From: a bacterium
GTDB taxonomy: Bacteria > Chloroflexota > Dormibacteria > UBA8260 > Bog-877
Direction of reading: 5' to 3'
Length of the DNA: 5,082 nt
Assembly: GCA_021817025.1 (NCBI GenBank)
Contig: JAKAWF010000276.1
Coordinates: 1-5,082 of the forward strand
Shown in pieces: positions 1 through 5,082 of this stretch (the stretch's first letter is position 1; each line of letters opens with the position of its first letter). A program made the translations under genes and the position numbers. Below the pieces are notes generated by a model, which had not been told where the DNA came from, made no database searches, and was given only the letters and a program-made list of their open reading frames with translations.

Positions 1-2517
1 ATGGCCACCTACAAGGCCCACCGGCTGCCCACTCCGGGCGAGCTGATCGCCCAGATCCCGGTCTGCCAGCAGATCACAGAGGCGCTCAACATCCCGGTCG
101 TGGTCATTCCCGAATACGAGGCCGACGACGTCCTCGGGACCCTGTCAGAGCAGGCCCGCGAGGCAGGCTGCCAGACCGTGATCCTCACCGGGGACATGGA
201 CCTCATCCAGCTGGTGGACGAGTCGACCTTCGTCCAGACCAGCCGCCGCGGGAGCAGCGACCCGGTCGTGTACGACCCGGCGGCGGTCCGGGCCCGCTAC
301 GGCTTCGACCCCGTTCGGATGATCGACTTCAAGGCCCTGCGGGGAGATGCCAGTGACAACATCCCCGGAGTTCCCGGCATCGGCGAGAAGACGGCCACCA
401 CCCTGCTTCAGCAGTACGGGGATCTGGACTCGATCCTGGCGGCGGTGCCGCAGATGGCCTCCGGGCGGGTCCGCGCCACCCTGGAGTCCCATCTGGAGGA
501 AGCTCGCTTCGGTCGCGAGATGGTGACCATAGTGCGCGACGTCCCCGGGGTGCGGCTCGACCTCGAGCGCTGTCGCGTCGACGACTACAACCATGCGGCC
601 GCCCGCGAGCTGCTGGAGGAGGTGGGCATGCCCAGCCTGGTGGCGCGGCTGCCGGCTTCGGCCAAGCGCGGCCAGGCCGGCGGGCTCCGGGCACCGTACG
701 AGCCCCCGGTTGTGATCGGGGATCGCGCCGGGCTGGAGGTCGCGATCAAACGAATTCGGGAGTCCGGACAGCCCCTCACGGTGCGGGTGGCAGCCGACCC
801 GCCCCGGCGCCGGGGCAGGATTGTGGGGCTGGCCCTGGCCCTGGAGGATGGGGCCAGCTGGTATCTGCCCCTGAGCGCCGGCCCGGGGGAGGGTCTCTCC
901 GAGCACGAACTGGAGCCACTGCGGGCACTCCTGTCGGACCCGGATGTGACCAAGTCGGCGCTGCAACTGAAGGACGAGCTGCTGGCTCTGGAGGGCGCTG
1001 GCTGGGGGCTCTCCGGGGCCGGCTTCGACTGCGTTCTGGCCGCCTACCTGGCGGACTCCAGGGGCCGAACACCGAGCCTCTTTTCGCTCAGCCAGGAGTA
1101 TGGGGGAGCGGAGCCACCCGATGCCGACGAGATCCTGGGCCGGGGCGCGGGCCGGCTGCTGCCCTCCCAGCTGGAGGTGGCCGGGAGCGCGCGGCTCCAT
1201 GCGGGAGAGGCGGCGTGCGCGGCCGCCATCCGCCGGCCCCTCGCGGACCGCCTGGAGGCGGTCGGCGCAACCTCCCTGCTCCGTGACCTGGAGCTGCCCG
1301 TGACCGCCATTCTGGCGGCGATGGAGACGCGCGGGGTTCGGCTCGATGTGGAGCAGCTGAGCGCCATCTCGCTCGAGATCACGATCCAGGTCCGGGAGCT
1401 CGCGAGCGAGATGTTCCGGTTGGCGGGACACCAGTTCTCGCCCGGATCACCGCCTCAGCTGTCCGCCCTGCTCTACGACGAACTGGGCCTGAAGAGCTCG
1501 AGGCGGACCAAGACCGGCAGGTCGACCGACGCCCAGGCTCTGGAGGGTCTGCGCGAGGCCCATCCCATCATCCCGCTGGTGCTGGAGTGGCGCCAGCTGA
1601 CCAAACTCAAGAGCACCTACATCGACGCCCTGCCGGAGCTGGTGGACCCCCAGGACGGCCGGATCCACACCAGCTTCAATCAGGCGGTGGCGGCCACCGG
1701 GCGGCTCTCCTCCAGCGACCCCAATTTGCAGAACATTCCGGTGCGCACCGAGCTGGGGCGGCGAATCAGGGCGGCCTTCGTGCCCGGGCCTCGAGACTGG
1801 CTGCTGGTGTCCGCCGACTACTCCCAGATCGAGTTGCGGGTGCTTGCCCATCTCAGCCAGGACCCCCAGCTCATGGAGGCGTTCGCCAGGGGCGACGACG
1901 TGCACTCCGACACCGCATCCCAGGTCTTCTCGGTTGGGCGTGAGGAGGTGACCCAAGAGCAGCGCAGGATGGCGAAGGTGGTCAACTTCGGGGTGCTCTA
2001 CGGGCTCTCCGGCTACGGGCTCTCCCGCGACCTGGGCATTCCAGCCGCCCAGGCCGAGGAGTTCATCACGCGCTACTTCGCCACCTTCGGAAAGGTCCGT
2101 GGGTACCTTGAGTCGGTCCGGGAGCAGGCCCGCCGGTTGGGCTACGTGAGCACTCTGATGGGGCGGCGGCGGTACCTGGCTGAGATCAATTCCAGCAACC
2201 GCCAGGTCCGAGAGGCGAACGAGCGCATGGCCATCAACATGCCGATCCAGGGCTCCGCAGCCGACTTGATGAAGCTGGGCATGATCAGGACCGCGGCCGG
2301 TCTGGCGGCGGCCGGCAGCCGGGCGCACATGCTGCTGCAGGTGCATGACGAGCTGGTCTTCGAGGCCCCCGCGGACGAGCTGGAGATGGTCGGGCGGGTG
2401 GCGAGTGAGGGGATGGGCGGGGTGGCTCAACTGCGGGTGCCTCTGGTGGTGGACCTGAAGGCCGGGCCCAACTGGCGGGACATGGCTCCCTTTGCGGTCG
2501 CTCCCCCCGGGGCCTGA
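1..2517 (+). CDS. polA: DNA polymerase I, 5'-partial (5' nuclease + inactive 3'-5' exonuclease domain + family A polymerase)
   Basis: Family A DNA polymerase that fills repair gaps and removes Okazaki-fragment primers. In visible numbering, residues 1-215 are the 5' nuclease domain, with metal-binding acidic residues E40, D42, D43, D65, D67, D116 and D119 and a helix-hairpin-helix segment (GVPGIGEKTA, 123-132). Residues about 235-425 are a 3'-5' exonuclease-like domain whose catalytic residues are degenerate by hand alignment. The polymerase domain follows: motif A (DYSQIELR, D606 and steric-gate E611), O-helix (R655, K659, F663, Y667) and motif C (HDE, 782-784). The polymerase numbering runs exactly 99 behind E. 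coli Pol I. The 5' nuclease runs 73 behind, so about 73 N-terminal residues, including the first two metal-binding aspartates, lie beyond the left edge. The ATG at base 1 aligns to an internal position and is probably not the true start. The C-terminus carries a tail of about ten residues past the usual GPNW end. mutM follows after 2 bp. Identity is certain; only the 5' end is unresolved. Confidence 0.97.
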   Translation: MATYKAHRLPTPGELIAQIPVCQQITEALNIPVVVIPEYEADDVLGTLSEQAREAGCQTVILTGDMDLIQLVDESTFVQTSRRGSSDPVVYDPAAVRARYGFDPVRMIDFKALRGDASDNIPGVPGIGEKTATTLLQQYGDLDSILAAVPQMASGRVRATLESHLEEARFGREMVTIVRDVPGVRLDLERCRVDDYNHAAARELLEEVGMPSLVARLPASAKRGQAGGLRAPYEPPVVIGDRAGLEVAIKRIRESGQPLTVRVAADPPRRRGRIVGLALALEDGASWYLPLSAGPGEGLSEHELEPLRALLSDPDVTKSALQLKDELLALEGAGWGLSGAGFDCVLAAYLADSRGRTPSLFSLSQEYGGAEPPDADEILGRGAGRLLPSQLEVAGSARLHAGEAACAAAIRRPLADRLEAVGATSLLRDLELPVTAILAAMETRGVRLDVEQLSAISLEITIQVRELASEMFRLAGHQFSPGSPPQLSALLYDELGLKSSRRTKTGRSTDAQALEGLREAHPIIPLVLEWRQLTKLKSTYIDALPELVDPQDGRIHTSFNQAVAATGRLSSSDPNLQNIPVRTELGRRIRAAFVPGPRDWLLVSADYSQIELRVLAHLSQDPQLMEAFARGDDVHSDTASQVFSVGREEVTQEQRRMAKVVNFGVLYGLSGYGLSRDLGIPAAQAEEFITRYFATFGKVRGYLESVREQARRLGYVSTLMGRRRYLAEINSSNRQVREANERMAINMPIQGSAADLMKLGMIRTAAGLAAAGSRAHMLLQVHDELVFEAPADELEMVGRVASEGMGGVAQLRVPLVVDLKAGPNWRDMAPFAVAPPGA

Positions 2518-2519
2518 CG

Positions 2520-3344
2520 GTGCCGGAGCTGCCGGAGGTCGAGACCATCGTCCGGGACCTCCGACCGCACGTGGTGGGAAGGCGCATCGAGGCGGTGGTC
2601 CACCTCAATCCGGCGGTCCTTCGCTATCCCGTCGCGGACCGGTTCGAGGAGGGGTTGCTCGGTCAGCTGGCGCTCGCCCTCAGCCGGCGCGGAAAGTTCA
2701 TCCAGCTTAGGCTGGCCTCCCGGCAGTTGCTGGTCGTCCATCTGGGGATGACCGGGAACCTGACCCTCGATCAGCCGTCGGACCCGGTCCGGCCCCACAC
2801 CCATCTGCGCCTGCGTCTGGACTCGCAGGCCGAGCTCCGCTATCGGGACCCTCGCCGCTTCGGGCGGCTGCTGCTGGGAGGGTCGCAGGAGTTGGAGCGG
2901 GCGGGGGTGATGCCGAGCCTGGGCGCCGAACCCTTCGCCCCACGCTTCGCCGAGGGCCCGGTGAACGAGGTGCTGCGGAACTCCATCCGTCCCGTCAAGG
3001 CGGTCCTGCTGGACCAGTCGGTCATCGCCGGCTGCGGCAACATCTACGCCGACGAGGCGTGCTTTCTGGCCCGGGTCAGACCCTCACACCGCGCCTGGCG
3101 CCTCACCGCCGCCCAGCGGCAGCGCCTGCTGCGAGCCCTTCCGGTCGTGATGGCGGAGGCGATCAAGCGCCGGGGAACCTCCTTCTCGGATTACCGGGAC
3201 GGCTTCGGGGCCAGGGGCGAGGCCCTTGAGACGCTGTTCGTCTATGGCCGAGGAGGGCTACCCTGCGTACGCTGCGGCAGTATTCTGCGCCAGGCTCGGG
3301 TCGCCGGCCGGACCACCGTCTTCTGTGTGAGGTGTCAAGTTTGA
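2520..3344 (+). CDS. mutM: Formamidopyrimidine-DNA glycosylase (bifunctional DNA glycosylase/AP lyase)
   Basis: Base-excision repair enzyme that removes 8-oxoguanine and ring-opened purines and cleaves the abasic site by beta/delta elimination. The 274-residue product is complete and of normal family length (E. coli Fpg has 269). It begins MPELPEVET, so the GTG at 2520 is fixed as the start: after Met removal, P2 is the catalytic nucleophile and E3 the general acid. Other visible family residues are K59 in RRGKF (equivalent to E. coli K57), the void-filling triad M77 (HLGMTG), R112 and F114 (DPRRFG), and N174 in GCGNIYADE (helix-two-turn-helix). A C-terminal zinc finger C249-X2-C252-X16-C269-X2-C272 is intact. 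The glycine-rich lesion-recognition loop lies near 219-236. The gap to polA is 2 bp with only a weak GGGG (2509-2512) as a ribosome site, so translation is probably coupled to polA termination. The Fpg-type N-terminus and RRGK favour MutM over Nei. Confidence 0.97.
   Translation: MPELPEVETIVRDLRPHVVGRRIEAVVHLNPAVLRYPVADRFEEGLLGQLALALSRRGKFIQLRLASRQLLVVHLGMTGNLTLDQPSDPVRPHTHLRLRLDSQAELRYRDPRRFGRLLLGGSQELERAGVMPSLGAEPFAPRFAEGPVNEVLRNSIRPVKAVLLDQSVIAGCGNIYADEACFLARVRPSHRAWRLTAAQRQRLLRALPVVMAEAIKRRGTSFSDYRDGFGARGEALETLFVYGRGGLPCVRCGSILRQARVAGRTTVFCVRCQV
3329..3334 (+). promoter_or_regulatory. Ribosome binding site deciding the glycosyltransferase start
   Basis: GAGGTG lies six bases before TTG 3341, the normal Shine-Dalgarno spacing. 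It sits inside the mutM codons for the last zinc-finger residues. Its final GTG is itself the competing start at 3332, which has no purine-rich element upstream. This favours TTG 3341 with a 4-base TTGA overlap and translation coupled to mutM termination. This is inferred from sequence only. Confidence 0.6.
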
Positions 3345-4432
3345 CGTCGCGAGTCGCGGTTGTATCCTTCGACGACGTTCCCGCGATCGGCGGCCAGGGG
3401 CGCTATGTGGCCGCCCTCGAGCAGCAGATGCCGGCGGAGGGCTACCAGGTCACCATGATCAGTCCTCGCCGGGGTCCTTGGGGCGAGGGGGCCGACATCC
3501 CCCGGCGAACCAGGCGACCCCCGCTCGATTTCTCCCTGTACCTGCGCTCGCGGATGGGGATGGTGGCGGAATCGGTCCGGCCGGACATCTGGCATTTCCA
3601 GGGCGGCCCTGGGGGGGTGATGCTCCGCCGCCACCCCCCTGGCGCGCCCCTGGTGTACACCTCTCACCACACCTACCGCACCGCCCATGGGCGCAACCTC
3701 ACGACCATGCCCATGGGCTATCTGGAGTCGAAGGGCTACCGGCTCGCGGAGCATGTGATCGCGGTGTCCCCCTCCACCGCCGCCTCTCTGATGGCTGACT
3801 CCGGGGTCAGGAAGGCCAGGATCTCAGTGATCCCGTCGGGAGTGGACACCCGGTGGCTGTCCCCGCCCGAGGACGGGGAGCGCACCACCATCATGTTCGC
3901 CGGGCGCCTCATTCCCACCAAGGGGGTGCAGTACTTCGTGGCCATGTTCCGAGCCCTGGCTCAAGTGCATCCGGAACTGGAGGCGGAGGTCTGCGGCGAG
4001 GGGGTGCTCTACCACGCCGCGCTCGGCGCCGCCGAGCACTTGGGAGGAAGGCTGAGGGTCCTGGGCAGGGTCTCGGATGAGGAGCTGCGGGCGGCCTACG
4101 GGCGGGCCCGAGTGTTCGTCATGCCGTCGAAGTACGAGGGGCTGGGACTGGTCGCCCTGGAGGCGATGGCGTGCGGAACCCCGGTGGTCGCCTTCGACGT
4201 CCCAGGCCTGCGCGACATCAAAGACACGGGCGTCATCTTGGTCCCGCCCGACGACCAGAAGGGGCTCCGCGCCCAGGTCGAAGCTCTGCTCCTGGACGGG
4301 AGCCGGTGGCGGGATCTCTCCGCCCAGGGGATCGAGGTGGTGCGTTCCAGGTATTCCTGGGACGCCGTCCGGCCCCGGGTGGCGGAGGTCTACCGCTCGG
4401 TGCTGGCCTCCAGCCCGACCCACGTGGCGTAG
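3341..4432 (+). CDS. GT-B fold glycosyltransferase, family 4 type (donor and acceptor unknown)
   Basis: Predicted soluble or membrane-peripheral retaining glycosyltransferase that moves a sugar from a nucleotide-sugar donor to an unknown acceptor. The 363 residues (from TTG 3341) show the two-lobed GT-B plan. The N-terminal lobe has a glycine-rich GGQG loop (17-20) and a TSHHTY segment (107-112). The C-terminal lobe starts near residue 180 with FAGRLIPTKG, where R189 and K194 are the expected phosphate-binding pair. The EX7E motif (E266 and E274, in KYEGLGLVALEAMACGTPVV) is the hallmark of GT4-type enzymes. There is no signal peptide or membrane span. Start choice: TTG 3341 has GAGGTG six bases upstream and overlaps the mutM stop as TTGA; GTG 3332 would add three residues but has no clear ribosome site. 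Both overlap mutM, so it is probably in the polA-mutM operon. Similar enzymes make glycolipids, exopolysaccharide or mycothiol-type thiols; the sequence does not decide which. Confidence 0.9.
   Translation: MTSRVAVVSFDDVPAIGGQGRYVAALEQQMPAEGYQVTMISPRRGPWGEGADIPRRTRRPPLDFSLYLRSRMGMVAESVRPDIWHFQGGPGGVMLRRHPPGAPLVYTSHHTYRTAHGRNLTTMPMGYLESKGYRLAEHVIAVSPSTAASLMADSGVRKARISVIPSGVDTRWLSPPEDGERTTIMFAGRLIPTKGVQYFVAMFRALAQVHPELEAEVCGEGVLYHAALGAAEHLGGRLRVLGRVSDEELRAAYGRARVFVMPSKYEGLGLVALEAMACGTPVVAFDVPGLRDIKDTGVILVPPDDQKGLRAQVEALLLDGSRWRDLSAQGIEVVRSRYSWDAVRPRVAEVYRSVLASSPTHVA
3612..3639. repeat. Perfect 8-bp inverted repeat with G/C homopolymer arms inside the glycosyltransferase gene
   Basis: GGGGGGTG (3612-3619) pairs perfectly with CACCCCCC (3632-3639) around a 12-base loop. 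A seventh G at 3611 allows a G-U extension with T3640. The segment encodes a Gly/Pro-rich stretch (GGPGGVMLRRHPPGAP), so codon choice in a high-G+C genome may explain it fully. No T-run follows, so it is not a terminator. Confidence 0.5.
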
Positions 4433-5082
4433 GTCGAGGCCAGCTCCTTTTCGATCTCGCCAAGGCGTTTCAGCAGGCCCCGCTCCTGGTCCGCGGCCCG
4501 ATGGGTGGCGGGATCAGTGAGTCGCGTGCCGATCTGCTCGCGCTCCTCCTCCAGGCTGCTGATCCTGCGCTCGGCCGCCGCCCGGCTGAGCGCGGGTGGG
4601 GGAGTGGCCTTGACGCGCGTTCGCTTGGGCACCGGTCTCGCCCCCTGGCTCGAGCCGCGCCCGGGCGAGGGCCTGGCCCCGCTGCCGGGGGCGACCTGCG
4701 GGGATCGGCGTTCCAGCAGCTGGCCGTCCTTCACGTCCATGATGCGGCCGGCCACCGCGTCCACGAAGTAGCGGTCGTGGGAGACCAGGACCACCGCTCC
4801 GGGGTAGTCGGCAATCGCCTGCTCGAGGACCTCCTGGGCAGGGATGTCCAGGTGGTTGGTGGGCTCGTCGAGGAGCAGGCAGTTGGCGTCGTCCATGCCC
4901 AGGCGCGCCAGCGCCACCCGCGCCTTCTCACCGCCCGACAAATCGCCCACCACCGCCTCGGCGCGGTCGCCGCTGAAGAGCATCGCCCCCAGCACGGAGC
5001 GGGCCCGCTCGGTCAGGGCGTGGGGGTGGTCGTCGAGCAGGGTCTGCAGCACGGTGCGCGCGGGGTCGAGATCGGAGAAGTC
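4390..5082 (-). CDS. ABC-F family ATPase, C-terminal part (5'-partial; second ATPase domain, linker and coiled coil)
   Basis: C-terminal 230 residues of an ABC-F protein, a class of soluble tandem-ATPase proteins, several of which act on the ribosome as translation factors or antibiotic-protection proteins. The frame stays open through base 5082, so the gene continues past the right edge; the GTG at 5052 is internal. Visible order: LDPARTVLQTLL (5-16), ABC signature LSGGEKARVALARL (48-61), Walker B CLLLDEPTNHLD (68-79) with catalytic E73, and switch histidine H102 in LVSHDRYF. The DEPTNHLD sequence and the lack of any membrane segment separate it from transporters. Then come a Pro/Gly/Ser/Arg-rich linker (about 125-166) and a charged helical segment (about 167-222) resembling the coiled-coil C-terminal domain of Uup/EttA relatives. 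Its Walker A, first ATPase domain and inter-domain linker are outside the window, so the subfamily cannot be set. It converges on the glycosyltransferase gene and overlaps its last 43 bp. Confidence 0.93.
   Translation of the reverse strand, partial: DFSDLDPARTVLQTLLDDHPHALTERARSVLGAMLFSGDRAEAVVGDLSGGEKARVALARLGMDDANCLLLDEPTNHLDIPAQEVLEQAIADYPGAVVLVSHDRYFVDAVAGRIMDVKDGQLLERRSPQVAPGSGARPSPGRGSSQGARPVPKRTRVKATPPPALSRAAAERRISSLEEEREQIGTRLTDPATHRAADQERGLLKRLGEIEKELASTYATWVGLEASTER
4399..4451 (+). terminator. Predicted Rho-independent terminator of the polA-mutM-glycosyltransferase operon
   Basis: GCTGGCCTC (4402-4410) is a perfect 9-bp inverted repeat of GAGGCCAGC (4436-4444). The stem extends outward by GG/CC (4399-4400 with 4446-4447) across a single T-T mismatch. 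A further inner pairing GACC/GGTC (4417-4420 with 4432-4435) is possible. TTTT (4448-4451) follows the stem directly on the + strand. The glycosyltransferase stop codon (4430-4432) is in the loop region. The opposite strand has no T-run after the hairpin, so it reads as a + strand terminator only. The T-tract is short and the loop large, which lowers confidence. Confidence 0.6.

Noticed and set aside
145..2430. Two long antisense open frames on the - strand opposite polA (145-1431 and 1447-2430).
   Set aside because: They mirror the codon structure of polA in a high-G+C genome, which rarely yields stops in antisense frames. Their translations show no recognisable domain, while polA carries all its motifs.
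2503..2512. CCCCGGGG palindrome just before the polA stop codon as an operator or attachment site.
   Set aside because: It encodes the Pro/Gly tail of Pol I in a G+C-rich background and has no partner copy in the window. At most its GGGG acts as a weak ribosome site for mutM.
3824..4423. Antisense open frame of about 200 codons opposite the glycosyltransferase.
   Set aside because: Its composition is a shadow of the sense gene (rich in H, G, R, P) and it has no motif. The sense frame has the EX7E motif and conserved GT-B elements.
4505..4771. + strand open frame of 88 codons after the glycosyltransferase.
   Set aside because: It lies fully opposite the ABC-F linker and coiled-coil codons, has no convincing ribosome site, and starts downstream of the predicted terminator.
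1..5082. A previously undescribed defence, mobile or RNA-based system.
   Set aside because: All four genes belong to well-known families and leave no unexplained intergenic DNA. No tandem repeats, tRNA-like segments, integrase, transposase or toxin-antitoxin pair could be seen.

Overview
The window is a compact, high-G+C stretch of ordinary bacterial chromosome with almost no non-coding DNA. Four protein genes are visible. Three are on the + strand in tight tandem: a DNA polymerase I (polA, 5' end outside the window), a formamidopyrimidine-DNA glycosylase (mutM/fpg) and a family-4-type (GT-B) glycosyltransferase. A fourth gene, an ABC-F family ATPase, comes in from the right edge on the - strand and ends inside the 3' end of the glycosyltransferase gene.

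Layout: bases 1-2517 hold polA (5' nuclease domain, degenerate 3'-5' exonuclease domain, intact polymerase domain). After a 2-bp gap, mutM runs from a GTG at 2520 to 3344. The glycosyltransferase starts inside the last codons of mutM (best start TTG 3341, preceded by GAGGTG; alternative GTG 3332) and stops at 4432. The ABC-F reading frame runs from 5082 back to 4390, so the convergent genes overlap by 43 bp. A GC-rich hairpin followed by TTTT (4399-4451) spans the glycosyltransferase stop codon and looks like the intrinsic terminator of the + strand operon, although it lies within the C-terminal codons of the ABC-F gene.

Function: PolA and MutM form a DNA repair pair. MutM excises oxidised purines and nicks the backbone, and Pol I fills the resulting gap. 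Their 2-bp spacing suggests a shared transcript and linked translation. The glycosyltransferase is probably co-transcribed through a short overlap, but no repair role is apparent. The ABC-F protein belongs to a family of soluble, ribosome-associated ATPases and is a separate transcription unit.

Organism: the high G+C, the GTG/TTG starts, the Pol I that has lost its proofreading residues, and the polA-mutM adjacency suggest a high-G+C, Gram-positive-related or Terrabacteria-type lineage such as Chloroflexota, Dormibacterota or a deep actinobacterium. This is inference and was not tested by any search. I see no mobile element, CRISPR array, RNA gene or clear sign of a new multi-gene system. The notable points are local: the terminator inside a convergent coding overlap, the degenerate proofreading domain, and the unexplained glycosyltransferase attached to a repair operon.
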